A stretch of DNA of 64,000 bases from DATFTF01 sp963825175 (GCA_963825175.1 CAWGSA010000004.1:1-64000), one strand, 5' to 3'; shown: positions 9,410 through 18,725, counted from the stretch's first letter. Numbers and translations are program-made. Notes: generated by a model from the letters alone, not told the origin.

Positions 9410-10291
9410 GTGAAACTTGTTCGAGCGGTGTTCCTGGCCCTTCTGCCAACGCTGGCTCTGGCCCAGGCCGATCACGTGGGCCACGGCAATGCGATGGCGG
9501 CGCCGACCGCGGCCGCGGCGCAACCCCGGGACGAGAATCTTCCGCCGTCCGAGGCGCAAGCCAAGGTGGCGCTGGAGAAATCGCCGCGCCACGGCGAGCT
9601 CGTGGACGTGAAGATGCCCTCCGGCGCGCCGGTCAAGACGTGGATCGTCTATCCGGAGCGCAAAACCAAGGCCGGCGTCGTGATCATCATTCACGAGATC
9701 TTCGGTCTCTCGGACTGGATCCGAGGCGTGGCCGACCAGCTCGCGCGGGAAGGATTCATCGCCGTGGCGCCGGACCTGATCTCCGGCCACGGCCCCGGGG
9801 GAGGCGGCACCGATTCGGCGGGCGGGCGCGACGAAGTGGTCAAGCTCATCCCCCTCATCACGCCCGCGGAGGTCGTCGAGCGCGTCAACGCGGTCCGCGA
9901 CTGGGCGGTCAAGCTCCCCGCCGCCAACGGCAAGAGCGCGACGATCGGGTTCTGCTGGGGCGGAGGCCAAAGCTTCTTTTATGCGGCGGAACAGCCGGCC
10001 TTGAACGCTGCGGTCGTCTACTACGGAACGTCGCCGGAGAAGTCCGAGCTTGCGCTGGTCCACGCTCCCGTGCTGGGTCTCTACGGGGGCGACGACGCCC
10101 GGGTCGTGGCGACCGTGGCGCCGGCGCAGGAGGCGATGAAGAAGTTCGGCAAGACGTTCGAGCCGCACGTCTTCGAGGGCGCCGGGCACGGGTTCCTGCG
10201 GGCCCAGGAGGATCGCGGCGGCGCCAACCTCAAGGCCGCCCGCGAGGCGTGGCCGCTGACCATCTCCTTCTTGCGGCAGAACCTGAAGTAG
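9410..10291 (+). CDS. secreted dienelactone hydrolase family protein
   Basis: An alpha/beta hydrolase of 293 residues with an N-terminal signal peptide (VKLVRAVFLALLPTLALAQ). The nucleophile elbow is GFCWGGG (Cys), the acid is in YGGDDARV and the His in GAGHGFL, the Cys-Asp-His triad of dienelactone hydrolases. The GTG at 9410 is chosen over an earlier ATG at 9374 because GGAGG (9400-9404) sits 5-6 nt upstream and because it opens the signal peptide directly. The substrate is unknown; secretion suggests a role in the periplasm rather than in chloroaromatic degradation. Confidence 0.85.
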   Translation: MKLVRAVFLALLPTLALAQADHVGHGNAMAAPTAAAAQPRDENLPPSEAQAKVALEKSPRHGELVDVKMPSGAPVKTWIVYPERKTKAGVVIIIHEIFGLSDWIRGVADQLAREGFIAVAPDLISGHGPGGGGTDSAGGRDEVVKLIPLITPAEVVERVNAVRDWAVKLPAANGKSATIGFCWGGGQSFFYAAEQPALNAAVVYYGTSPEKSELALVHAPVLGLYGGDDARVVATVAPAQEAMKKFGKTFEPHVFEGAGHGFLRAQEDRGGANLKAAREAWPLTISFLRQNLK

Positions 10292-10321
10292 CGCCGCCGC
10301 GGGCACCGCGCCGCGGCCACA

Positions 10322-11659
10322 TCAGAACCGTAGAAGCGGAGGGCCGGGGCGGGTGGCGAAGAAATCGCAGCGGTCGGCGAGGCCGGGAAAGGCTCGGAGG
10401 TAGCGCTCGCGCCAGCGGAGCAGGAAACCCTCCGCCGCCGCCGTCTCGGCGAGCGCCCACACGCTGCCTCCGAACCCGGCGCCGAACGCGCTCGCCGCGG
10501 CGGCTCCGAGCTCCCGCGCGCAGCGCGCCAGGAAGGTGGTCTGCGGCACCTGGTTGCGCAGGACGCGCTCGGCGAGCTCCTGCGAACGGTCGGCCAGCGG
10601 CCCTAACGCCCCGACGTTGCGGTCGGCGAGCGCGTCGCCGGCCTCGGGAATGAGCCGGGTCGTCTCTTCCAGAAACTGTTCGAAACGCGCGAGCAGTTCC
10701 GCGGCGGAGAACTCCGGATGGTCTGAGCCGGACAGAGCGCCGCGGATGCGCTCCGCGCCATCGGGGGTCCCGATGATCGCTGCCAGAAGACTGCGTCCGT
10801 CGGTCCCGGAAACCTGGCGGATCGCATCCGCCGATCGGGAAAGCCGGTTGTAGCTCTCTCTCGCCGCACCCGTCTTGTCCGCGGCCACGCCGCTCGCGGC
10901 GACCGCGAAGGTCCAGCCCGAGGGCAATCGGACCGAACGCTCGAGCCGGACCGGAAGGAACGCGTACTGGGAGAGATCGCCGGCGCGTGCGCAGAGAATC
11001 GCGGTGTGGTCTTCGCTGCCGATGAGGGCGCCCGCGCCGGCGTCTCCCGCCCATGGCCCGAACGCTCTCCCCGCCTCGATTGCTCCGAGATACCCGGCGA
11101 GGTCCTCCGGGGATCGGATGACCGCGCGGTAATCGCTCCGTTCGTCCAGCCGGTTGACGGCGGCCAGCACGGCAAAGAGGGCGATCACCAGCGCGCTCGA
11201 GCTGGAGAGGCCGGCGGCGGCGGGGAGATCGGAGGCCAGGCCGACGTCGGCGCCGCGCCACGGGCCGGCGAAGTTGTCGATCAGACGCCGAGCCGCCGTC
11301 GACGCGTACAGACCCCACCCGGAAACGGGCGCCGGAGGCTCCGGATCGAGAGAAACCGTGATGGTTGCCCCGCGGCCGGCCGAAGTGATTCGGACGAGCC
11401 GGTCCTCCCGGGGCGCGGCGGCGACGCAGAGCCCGCGCTCCGCCGCGGCCAGGAGGCTGCGGCCGCCGGCGTAGTCGGTGTGCTTGCCCAGCACTTCGAT
11501 GCGCCCGGGAACGAAGAATCGCAGGGTCTCGGAGGCCGCCGGCCCGGGCTGCGGCGCGAGCGCGGCCTGGGCTCTCTCAAACAGGATGTCTTTTCGCCGC
11601 GCCTCGTCCTCCGAGAGCCCGGCCTCCTCCAGGCGCGCCCACAGCGGCTTCTCCTTCAC
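10322..11659 (-). CDS. GHMP kinase, galactokinase family
   Basis: A 445-residue sugar kinase of the GHMP superfamily. All three GHMP motifs are visible: PGRIEVLGKHTDYAGG near residues 52-67, AGLSSSSALV near 150, and AFGAGFGGSVWAL near 395. The KHTDYAGG sequence is of galactokinase type. It would phosphorylate galactose or a related sugar at C1 in the cytoplasm. Its start overlaps the stop of the upstream nucleotidyltransferase by 4 bp (ATGA, 11656-11659), so the two are probably coupled: kinase makes the sugar-1-phosphate, nucleotidyltransferase activates it. The plus-strand gene before it converges with a gap of only 30 bp. Confidence 0.88.
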   Translation of the reverse strand: MKEKPLWARLEEAGLSEDEARRKDILFERAQAALAPQPGPAASETLRFFVPGRIEVLGKHTDYAGGRSLLAAAERGLCVAAAPREDRLVRITSAGRGATITVSLDPEPPAPVSGWGLYASTAARRLIDNFAGPWRGADVGLASDLPAAAGLSSSSALVIALFAVLAAVNRLDERSDYRAVIRSPEDLAGYLGAIEAGRAFGPWAGDAGAGALIGSEDHTAILCARAGDLSQYAFLPVRLERSVRLPSGWTFAVAASGVAADKTGAARESYNRLSRSADAIRQVSGTDGRSLLAAIIGTPDGAERIRGALSGSDHPEFSAAELLARFEQFLEETTRLIPEAGDALADRNVGALGPLADRSQELAERVLRNQVPQTTFLARCARELGAAAASAFGAGFGGSVWALAETAAAEGFLLRWRERYLRAFPGLADRCDFFATRPGPPLLRF

Positions 11660-12492
11660 AGGCGGACCGGGACGCCGCGCAGGCGCCGCTCGACGGAAGC
11701 CACGTCGGCGCGCGTGGAAAGGTCGAGCACGGGATCATCGCAGGCGACCGCGCGCAAGCGCTGGCGGAGTTGCACCACCGCATGGTGCACCGCATCGGGC
11801 AGCTCGAGCTCTCCGCGCGCAGACGGCGTAACGGCCCGACAGGCCGTAAAGATCGCAGCAGAGAAGCGCCAGCAGTTCATGCTCACCAGGGCGCCGGGGC
11901 CGACGGAATCCCATGTCTCTCGATCCGGCTTCTCCAGAAGTCCTTCCAGGCACCCGTCGGCGCCGATGACCGCGATGGCGAACCGGCGCACCCGCTCGGC
12001 CGGAATGTGGCTCTTGCGCAGGAGCGTGTCCTGGGAGAAGACGGGAAGCCCGGGGCCGTCCAGGGCCCGGAGACTTCTGAACGCCGACTCCGGGTAGTAG
12101 TTATCGCAGTTGAGCGCGAGAAACTCTTCGCCCGCGGCGAAGGGCTCCGCGGCGAGGAGCGCGTCGGCGGTGCCGAGGGGGCGATCCTGGATGGCGAAGG
12201 CGACGCGCAGCCGCGACAGGGGCACCCCGCGCGTATAGCGGTCGCGGATCTCCCGATGCTCGGGCCCCACGACCAGGCAGACCTCGGTGATCCCGCCGTC
12301 GGCCAGGGCCGAGAGAACGTAGTCCAGGAAGGGTCGCCCCACCGGCATCAGGGCCTTCGAGCCCGCGTCGGCGGCATCCGACTGGTCAGACGCCAGCACC
12401 GCGGTTGCGTCCGGCCGCCGCATCCGTGTGCCGAGGCCTCGCGCGAGGACGACGGCTCGGTTGACCGGGTCCCTCGGAGAGGGGGTCTGCAC
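11656..12492 (-). CDS. sugar nucleotidyltransferase
   Basis: A 278-residue nucleotidyltransferase of the glucose-1-phosphate thymidylyl/uridylyltransferase fold. The nucleotide-binding loop reads ARGLGTRM, followed by KALMPVGRPFLDYVLSAL; the metal-binding strand is LALNCDNYY and the sugar-binding loop has LLEKPDRE. The GTG at 12492 is the only start in a position that keeps the first strand (NRAVVLARG). It probably uses the sugar-1-phosphate made by the coupled GHMP kinase downstream. The precise sugar cannot be read from the sequence. Confidence 0.8.
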   Translation of the reverse strand: MQTPSPRDPVNRAVVLARGLGTRMRRPDATAVLASDQSDAADAGSKALMPVGRPFLDYVLSALADGGITEVCLVVGPEHREIRDRYTRGVPLSRLRVAFAIQDRPLGTADALLAAEPFAAGEEFLALNCDNYYPESAFRSLRALDGPGLPVFSQDTLLRKSHIPAERVRRFAIAVIGADGCLEGLLEKPDRETWDSVGPGALVSMNCWRFSAAIFTACRAVTPSARGELELPDAVHHAVVQLRQRLRAVACDDPVLDLSTRADVASVERRLRGVPVRL

Positions 12493-12530
12493 AGGGCTCG
12501 AAGAATACCGCGGGGTGGGAAACCGCTCCG

Positions 12531-13637
12531 CTACGGCGCGTACCTGCGCATGAACCGCCGGTCGATCGCGTCCTTGAGACGGAACGCAGAGCGGCTCCAC
12601 GCGACGACCGGGCCCCAGCGCAGCAGAGCCTTTCCGTCGGCGGTGTTCAGGATCGAGAGAAAGTCCTTCTGCGGACGGTAGCGGGGCAGCGGGCCTCCCG
12701 TGGCGGACGCCAGGAGCGACCTCCACAGGACGGGGCCGTGCCGCACGGCATAGACGCCGGCCTTGGCCGTCTCCGGATGACTGGCGAGCGTGGCGCAGTC
12801 TCCCACGGCATGGACGCGAGGGTCGGACACCGACCTCAGCGCGTCGTCCACCAGCAGGAATCCCTGGGGATCGACGGCGAGGCCGGCGCCGCGGAACAGG
12901 GCCGGAGCGGCCGGTCCGGTGAGCCAGACCGTCAGGTCCGAAGGAAGGAGCTCTCCGCCGCCGAGCTCGATCGCATCGGCGCGCACCGCGCGGACTTCGG
13001 CCCGGGTTCGTGTCCCGATGCGCTTGCCCTCCAGGATCGCGCGGGCACGGCTGCGGAGACGGTCGGAAGAGCTCGCCAGAATCTCCCCGTCGGCGTCCAG
13101 CAGGGAAACGTCGCGGCGCGCGCCCGACCGATCGAGAACCGCGGCGATGGCGCACGCGACCTCCACGCCGGCGGCGCCGGCTCCCACCACGCGCGCCGAA
13201 ACAGGACCGCGCTTGCCGGCCAGAGCGTCGAGCGCAAGCTTCAACTCGGCCGCGCGCTCGATCGGCTTGACCGTCGCCGCATATTCACGGACTCCGGGCG
13301 CGTCGTCGCCGCGCGAGCCCGAACCGATCCCGAACGAGACGAGGTCGTAGGACAGAGGCCGGCCGTCCTCGAGCGCCACGCGCCGTGCGTTGGGATCGAG
13401 ACCCACCGCCTTCCCCTTCACGAACTCCGCGCTCGCCCGCCGCGCCAGAGAAATGAGGTCGAAGGAGATCATCTCCTCGGCGTAGGCCCCGGCCAGGTAT
13501 CCGGGAACCATCCCCGAGTAGTGGTGGCGCGGGGATTGGGAGACGAGGGTCCAGTCGATTCCGCGGGGGCGCCGGAGCGCCGCGCGGCGGAGAACCTCCA
13601 GATGGGTGTGCCCGCCGCCGACGAGCAGGATCCGCAT
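12531..13637 (-). CDS. NADH-dehydrogenase-like FAD oxidoreductase (TIGR03169-like)
   Basis: A 368-residue two-dinucleotide-binding flavoprotein. The FAD motif is LLVGGGHTHLEVL at the N-terminus and the NAD(P) motif is VVGAGAAGVEVA near residue 150; HAVGDCA near 285 is the second FAD contact. HHYSGMVPGYLAGAY is diagnostic of the subgroup that in other bacteria is fused or adjacent to SelD. No selD is visible in this window. It follows the YdjY-like gene after 8 bp and precedes the nucleotidyltransferase by 38 bp on the same strand. Likely a membrane-associated NAD(P)H:quinone-type oxidoreductase; the acceptor is unknown. Confidence 0.82.
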   Translation of the reverse strand: MRILLVGGGHTHLEVLRRAALRRPRGIDWTLVSQSPRHHYSGMVPGYLAGAYAEEMISFDLISLARRASAEFVKGKAVGLDPNARRVALEDGRPLSYDLVSFGIGSGSRGDDAPGVREYAATVKPIERAAELKLALDALAGKRGPVSARVVGAGAAGVEVACAIAAVLDRSGARRDVSLLDADGEILASSSDRLRSRARAILEGKRIGTRTRAEVRAVRADAIELGGGELLPSDLTVWLTGPAAPALFRGAGLAVDPQGFLLVDDALRSVSDPRVHAVGDCATLASHPETAKAGVYAVRHGPVLWRSLLASATGGPLPRYRPQKDFLSILNTADGKALLRWGPVVAWSRSAFRLKDAIDRRFMRRYAP

Positions 13638-13645
13638 CGCCGTCT

Positions 13646-14332
13646 TCAGCCGCTCCGGCGCCGAAGCTCGAGGACGATCCCAACCCGCGTGCCGTCGGGA
13701 GGCAGAACGGCCGGGCGCGCGCGAAAGCGCGTCGCCTCCTTCGCATAGTCGCGCTCGGTGTACTTCGCGTTGCCGATCTTGCTTCCGGGGCAGGAGTAGA
13801 GGCACACGATGCACCCGGACCTCCAGCGAGGGATGTTGGCCTCGTTGCCGACGAAGCGCAGGTCCAGTCCGCGGCCGGCGCGGTCCTCCACGACGCTCGA
13901 GAGGGGCACCAGGTCGGGGCGCCCCGGAAGGCGCAGCCACACCTCCACCGCAAGCCCTTCGGCCGCCAGGTCCGGTGCCGGGCTCCCGGGGTTCTTGCGC
14001 TCGTCCCAGGCCTCCATCGGCAGATCGCGGGCAGGCCTGGCTCCCAGGGACTCCAGGGCGCGCAGGACGCTCCGATCGGAGACGTCGGCGCGCAACAGGG
14101 CGGCGTGCGCGGCGGTTCCCCCTCGCCACACGACCGCGTGGTACCCCGGCATGAACCAGCCGGAGTCGAAAGGCCGAGCGTGAACGGTCGCGGTGAACTC
14201 CACCTGGTCCGGTGGGCGCACCAGGATCCGGCCTTCCGGCGGCGCGCGCCGCCAGAGAAAGACGGCGATCAGTCCGGCCAGAAGGAGAGCCGCCACCCCG
14301 GCGGCGGCCGCGGCCCGCCGGCCTGCCTTCAC
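13646..14332 (-). CDS. membrane-anchored YdjY-like protein
   Basis: A 228-residue protein with one N-terminal membrane segment (residues about 8-24, AAAGVAALLLAGLIAVFLW) and an exported domain. The C-terminal part has GCIVCLYSCPGSKIGNAKY, which resembles the YdjY domain, with three Cys that could bind metal or a cofactor. The GTG at 14332 places the membrane segment at the N-terminus. It lies 8 bp before the FAD oxidoreductase and probably works with it, perhaps as an extracytoplasmic redox partner. That link is inferred from adjacency only. Confidence 0.6.
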   Translation of the reverse strand: MKAGRRAAAAAGVAALLLAGLIAVFLWRRAPPEGRILVRPPDQVEFTATVHARPFDSGWFMPGYHAVVWRGGTAAHAALLRADVSDRSVLRALESLGARPARDLPMEAWDERKNPGSPAPDLAAEGLAVEVWLRLPGRPDLVPLSSVVEDRAGRGLDLRFVGNEANIPRWRSGCIVCLYSCPGSKIGNAKYTERDYAKEATRFRARPAVLPPDGTRVGIVLELRRRSG

Positions 14333-14337
14333 GGCAA

Positions 14338-14631
14338 TCAGTTGGGGTTCTTCAAGAGGCGTTCGAGTTTCCCGACGTCCACCGGCTTGATCATGTGGTG
14401 ATCGAAGCCCGCTTCCCTCGTGAGCTGACGGTCGCACTCCTGGCCGTATCCCGGGACCGCGACGAGCACCGACGAGCGGAGCCCGACCTCCGCGTGCAAG
14501 CGGCGGGCCACCTCGTGGCCATCCATGCCGGGCATCGCGATGTCCAGAAAGACGACCTCGGGGGTCACCCGCGACGCCTCGGCGATCGCCGCGGAGCCGT
14601 CCCCGGCCGTATGCACCCGATGGCCGGAGTC
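14338..14631 (-). pseudogene. response-regulator receiver remnant
   Basis: The C-terminal two thirds of a receiver domain: GHRVHTAGDG, VFLDIAMPGMDGHEVARRL with the phospho-acceptor Asp, and GFDHHMIKPVDVGKLERLL with the conserved Lys. The N-terminal acidic pair is absent, and the conserved Thr/Ser before GYGQ is Pro (VAVPGYGQ). It resembles the tail of a hybrid histidine kinase. Upstream (to about 14,810) other frames carry unassigned peptide-like stretches such as MSRSAIIEEMPPEHLVQF but no complete gene, so this is read as a decayed fragment. Confidence 0.65.
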
Positions 14632-14812
14632 CCTGTCCTCGTAAACTGGACCAGGTGCTCCGGGGGCATCTCTTCGATGATGGCTGATCGGCTCATTCCG
14701 GTGTACTGATGCAAGTCTCGAACCCATGGATGGATCGGCTTGCGGACGTCGGCTTCGCGCCTTGGAGGGAAAGCGAATCGCTCGGCGGCGGCGGCCGGGC
14801 GAGGAGCCTGGG

Positions 14813-15394
14813 TCAGCGAGTCTCGGCGGTCTCTTCTTGACCGGCGGACGTTGCCCGGCATGCCGCCAGAACGCGCGTGGTGATCTCACGTGAAAGCGGA
14901 GGATTCTCGCCCAGGCCGAGCGAATGGAGCTCCTCGTGCACCAGGAGGGCCGCGGCGAGCGTCGGGTTGGTGCGCGCGAGGGAAGCGAATCGCTCTCCGC
15001 ACAGGTAGATCGTCGCGGTGTGGGGATGGGTGAATGCGAAGACTCCGCTGTCCGAGCAGATCTTCGCGTGGCCCCCGTCGGCGAACCGGACGGACTCGAG
15101 ATAGGTGCGGGCGGTCTGACGCAGGTCCGAAAGGTTCAGAGACAACGTCCTTCCGGCTGGGTCGCGATAGTCGTCGAAGAGGTGCGTGCAGCGCCCGTTG
15201 GCCAGACGAGCCAGCGCCTCCGCCAGGGCTCGCTCGACGGCCGCACGCAGAAAGGGGCTGACCGGTCCCGTAAACTCCGCCGAGCTTTCCGCCGCGGTCG
15301 CGGATCCGGTCGTGACGAGAAAGACCGCGAGGACCCATGCGGCTCTCCGATGCTCCGTCCACGAGCCCGATTGGCGCCGCCTGTTCCCGACCAT
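14813..15394 (-). CDS. secreted protein with HExxHxxG metalloprotease motif
   Basis: A 193-residue protein with an N-terminal export signal (hydrophobic residues about 18-34, ending ATAAES). Near residue 155 it reads LLVHEELHSLGLGENPP, an HExxHxxG zinc-binding pattern as in short metzincin-like proteases, though the third His of classical metzincins is not obvious. Two pairs of Cys (RCTHL, KICSDSG, YLCGERF, LAACRA) suggest disulfides outside the cytoplasm. No family name can be assigned with confidence. The gene has no co-directed partner closer than the receiver remnant. Confidence 0.6.
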   Translation of the reverse strand: MVGNRRRQSGSWTEHRRAAWVLAVFLVTTGSATAAESSAEFTGPVSPFLRAAVERALAEALARLANGRCTHLFDDYRDPAGRTLSLNLSDLRQTARTYLESVRFADGGHAKICSDSGVFAFTHPHTATIYLCGERFASLARTNPTLAAALLVHEELHSLGLGENPPLSREITTRVLAACRATSAGQEETAETR

Positions 15395-15673
15395 GCATCG
15401 AGATACGCGGGCGCCGATCCATGGATATGCAACTGATCCCGGGCCGGCGGCGCATCGTCACATTCCCTCCAGGCCGGCCTGGGGACGAGTCGGTCATTTT
15501 AAAATACGAAATCCCGTTTCGGAAATCAGAAAATTGGATCAAGGTTGCTCGACACCTCCGACCACGACCCTGAAATGCTCAGAATGGTCCCCTTCCAATG
15601 GGGTTTGGTCCCGATGGTCCGATGGCAGAAGAGTTGCGAAGGGGGAGTCAACCGAAAGGAGGCACATCTGAAC
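15395..15673. other. divergent intergenic gap
   Basis: About 280 bp between the minus-strand metalloprotease candidate and the plus-strand TonB receptor. It should contain both promoters. A short A/T-rich stretch around 15498-15540 is the least GC-rich part. I see no clear -35/-10 pair; AAAGGAGG at 15655-15662 is the ribosome binding site of the receptor. Confidence 0.4.
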
Positions 15674-18600
15674 GTGCTTACCAAACAACCGCAGTCTAAA
15701 GAATTACTTAAGAGATTTTCGCGCCCGATGCGACTGTGGAGGTCCCGCTCTCGAGCGGGCATCTGTTCCTGGTCTCTCGGCCTGGTGATGCTGATTGGTC
15801 TCGGCGGTTGGTCCACCTTGCTGGCGCAGGGGAGCCAGAGCGGCACCCTGACCGGCACCGTCACCGCCGGCGGCGTCGGACTTCCCGGCGTCACGGTGAC
15901 GATCGAGTCCCCGGCTCTCCAGGGCAAACGCTCGCTCACCACGGGGAACCAGGGCGATTACATTTTCAAGTTCCTGCCTCCCGGCCCCTACACCGTCACA
16001 TTCGAGCTCTCCGGAATGCGCACGGTCGTGGGGAAGGCCAGCCTCGATCTCGGCGCCGTGGCCCATAGCGACGCCGTCCTCGAGCCGGCCCAGGCCGAGG
16101 CCATCACCGTCTCGGCGCCGATTACCGAGGTCGAGAGATCGGCGGTGCACGGATCCAACTACGACGACAAGCAGGTGCAGGCGCTTCCGGTGCTGCGCAC
16201 GATCGACGAGATCGCCGCGCTCGCGCCGAGCGTCACGCAGAACACGCCCAACGCCGGGCAGCTTCAGATCAATGGCGGGTTCTCCTACGACAACGTCTTC
16301 CTGCTCGACGGCGCGGACATCGACGACCACTACTTCTCCAACCCGACCAGCGCCCTGGTGATCGAGGACGCCGTTCAGGAGACGCAGGTCCTGACCTCCA
16401 ACATCTCCGCGGAATACGGCCGCTTCACCGGCGGGCTGGTCAACGCCATCACCAAGAGCGGCGGCAACCAGTACCACGGCAGCTTCCGCACCGATTTCAC
16501 CAACGACCGCTGGCAGGCGCGCACGCCGTTCGAGAACGACGCCGCCAACGGCGTTCCGCTGGCCCCCAACAAGATCAACGAGACCTACTCCGGCACCCTC
16601 GGCGGCAAGGTCGTCGAGGACAAGCTCTGGTTCTTCGTCGCCGGCCGCTACTTCAATAACCAGAATCAGACCGTCCTGCCCGTCACCGGCGACGCATTCC
16701 AGGAGTCGGACAAGGAGCCGCGTCTCGAAGCGAAGGTGACGGCGAACATCAACGAGAGCCATTCTCTTTCCGGGGCCTACACGTATTCCAAGGAACAGAG
16801 GAACGACGTCGCCTTCAGCTTCACCATCGATCCGTTCGCCCAGGAGTTCCCGTCGTTCCCCACCAACCTGTGGGTCGGCAGCTACCATGGAGTACTGACT
16901 CCCAACCTCTTCGCCTCGCTCCAGTACTCGCAGAAGAAGTTCGAGTTCCAGGGCTCGGGCGGGACGAGCACGGCGATCGTGGACTCTCCCTTCATTTCGA
17001 CCTTCCCGACCCTGGCCGAATACAACGCGCCGTACTTCGATGCCACCGACCCCGAGCACCGCAACAACCGGCAGTGGAACGGGAGCCTGAACTACTTCCT
17101 GACCACGTCCAAGCTCGGGACGCACGACCTCAAGCTGGGCGGCGAGCTCTTCCGGACGACGGAAATCGGAGGAAACTCGCAGTCGGCCACCAACTACGTT
17201 TTCTACTACTACCCCTACGCGACCAACGCCGCGGGAAAGATCGTCAAGGACGCCAACGGCCGCATCCAACCGGTCTTCGACAGTTCCCAGGTCCAGCTGC
17301 TCTTGAACTGGCTTCCCATCCGCGGGGCCACGGCGCATCTCGACACGAACTCGGCGTACTTCAACGACGCGTGGAAGGTCAACGCCAACCTCTCCGCGAA
17401 TCTGGGCGTGCGCTACGAACACGTCAGCGGCACCGGACCGACCGGGGCGCCGCTGTCTTCGAACCATTCCTGGATCCCCCGGCTCGGCCTCTCCTACGAC
17501 CTGAAGGGCGACGGCCGTTTCGTGTTCTCCAGCAGCTACGGCGAATACGCGGGCGGCGCAAACCCGAACAACTTCCAGCGGGGCACCAACGTCGGGAATC
17601 CCAATCTCCTGGAGTATCTCTACACTGGTCCCAGCGGCCAGGGGCGCGACTTCGCGCCGGGCTTCGACCTGTCCAACTACACGCTGGTGGGCGGCAACTT
17701 CCCGACCCAGACGGTCCTCTACCCCAACAACCTGAACTCTCCACGCACACGGGAGTGGACCCTTTCGGTCGGCGGTCAGTTGAACCCGCAGGCCTACGCC
17801 GCGGTGACCTACGTCAACCGCAAGACGCGGGACTTCATCGACAACGTCACGACGTTCAACCTGGGTCAGACCGACGTGGTGGTGGACGGCAACGACTTCG
17901 GAAACTTCGACAACTCGACCTTCCTGAACAGCAATCTGCCCTCCCGCAACTATCAGGGTCTGGCTTTGCAGAGCCGCTACGCCGTGACCCGCAACCTGAT
18001 CTTCGACTTGAACTACACCTACATGCTGCGGTTCAACGGGAACTATGAAGGGGAAGGCACGAACCAGCCGGCCTCGACGCCCGGAATCGGAAGCTTCCCG
18101 GAGATCCTCGTCGCGAATCGCGATTTTCCCGACGGCCGCTTGAACGGGTTCCAGCGCCACAAGCTTCGGGCGCTCACCTCGTACAGCCTCCCCACGAAGT
18201 TCGGGAACCTCGGCCTCGGCATCGTCTACCGGTACGACTCCGGAACGCCGTTTTCCTACGTCTCGAACGGCTTCGGGATCTCGGACATTCAGAACTCGCA
18301 CGATCCCGGATACGCCCACGGTCCCACGTCTCAGACCCTTTTCTTCGGAGACCGCGGAGCGGGAACCTACCCGAGCCAGAGCCGGTTCGACTTCGCCTTG
18401 AACTACGACATTCCGGTGTTCAAGTCGCTGGCTCCCTGGATCAAGGCGACCGTTTTCAACGTCTTCAACACCCACTACCTGGTGGCCTACGACACGTCCA
18501 TCAATCCCTGCGTGGCCGACAGCTCGGGCAAGGCCCCCGCCGGTTGCGCCGGGACTCCGGTCGACGCGAACGGGCTTCCCACGACCTTCGTCAAGAGCAG

Positions 18601-18679
18601 CACCTTCGGCACGGCCCGCTCGACCACCGACTACCAGCAGGCTCGTCAATTCCTGCTGTCGGCGGGCATCCGTTTCTGA
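15674..18679 (+). CDS. Oar-like TonB-dependent receptor with carboxypeptidase-regulatory N-terminus
   Basis: An outer-membrane receptor of about 1,000 residues. A long signal peptide (hydrophobic LGLVMLIGLGGWSTLLAQG, residues about 37-55) is followed by a CarboxypepD_reg-like domain (GTLTGTVTAGGVGLPGVTV), a plug domain (VQALPVLRTIDEIAALAPSV) and a beta-barrel ending in a C-terminal Phe (LLSAGIRF), as expected for barrel insertion. The GTG at 15674 follows AAAGGAGG by 11 nt; a CTG at 15668 is an alternative. Proteins of this build are abundant in Acidobacteriota and Bacteroidota and import large substrates or act in surface assembly. A strong terminator follows. Confidence 0.88.
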   Translation: MLTKQPQSKELLKRFSRPMRLWRSRSRAGICSWSLGLVMLIGLGGWSTLLAQGSQSGTLTGTVTAGGVGLPGVTVTIESPALQGKRSLTTGNQGDYIFKFLPPGPYTVTFELSGMRTVVGKASLDLGAVAHSDAVLEPAQAEAITVSAPITEVERSAVHGSNYDDKQVQALPVLRTIDEIAALAPSVTQNTPNAGQLQINGGFSYDNVFLLDGADIDDHYFSNPTSALVIEDAVQETQVLTSNISAEYGRFTGGLVNAITKSGGNQYHGSFRTDFTNDRWQARTPFENDAANGVPLAPNKINETYSGTLGGKVVEDKLWFFVAGRYFNNQNQTVLPVTGDAFQESDKEPRLEAKVTANINESHSLSGAYTYSKEQRNDVAFSFTIDPFAQEFPSFPTNLWVGSYHGVLTPNLFASLQYSQKKFEFQGSGGTSTAIVDSPFISTFPTLAEYNAPYFDATDPEHRNNRQWNGSLNYFLTTSKLGTHDLKLGGELFRTTEIGGNSQSATNYVFYYYPYATNAAGKIVKDANGRIQPVFDSSQVQLLLNWLPIRGATAHLDTNSAYFNDAWKVNANLSANLGVRYEHVSGTGPTGAPLSSNHSWIPRLGLSYDLKGDGRFVFSSSYGEYAGGANPNNFQRGTNVGNPNLLEYLYTGPSGQGRDFAPGFDLSNYTLVGGNFPTQTVLYPNNLNSPRTREWTLSVGGQLNPQAYAAVTYVNRKTRDFIDNVTTFNLGQTDVVVDGNDFGNFDNSTFLNSNLPSRNYQGLALQSRYAVTRNLIFDLNYTYMLRFNGNYEGEGTNQPASTPGIGSFPEILVANRDFPDGRLNGFQRHKLRALTSYSLPTKFGNLGLGIVYRYDSGTPFSYVSNGFGISDIQNSHDPGYAHGPTSQTLFFGDRGAGTYPSQSRFDFALNYDIPVFKSLAPWIKATVFNVFNTHYLVAYDTSINPCVADSSGKAPAGCAGTPVDANGLPTTFVKSSTFGTARSTTDYQQARQFLLSAGIRF

Positions 18680-18695
18680 TTCCTCCCGAGCTCCG

Positions 18696-18721
18696 AAAAG
18701 GGCGGCTTCGGCCGCCCTTTT
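18696..18721 (+). terminator. rho-independent terminator
   Basis: Perfect hairpin AAAAGGGCGGC, loop TTCG, GCCGCCCTTTT, 17 nt after the TonB receptor stop, followed by further T residues. Confidence 0.92.
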
Positions 18722-18725
18722 CTTT

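Noticed and set aside
15704..18649. 981-codon minus-strand frame opposite the TonB receptor
   Set aside because: Shadow of a strong plus-strand gene with clear domains; the antisense product is of low complexity and has no motifs. The same applies to long frames opposite 5.2-8.9 kb and 18.7-21.3 kb.
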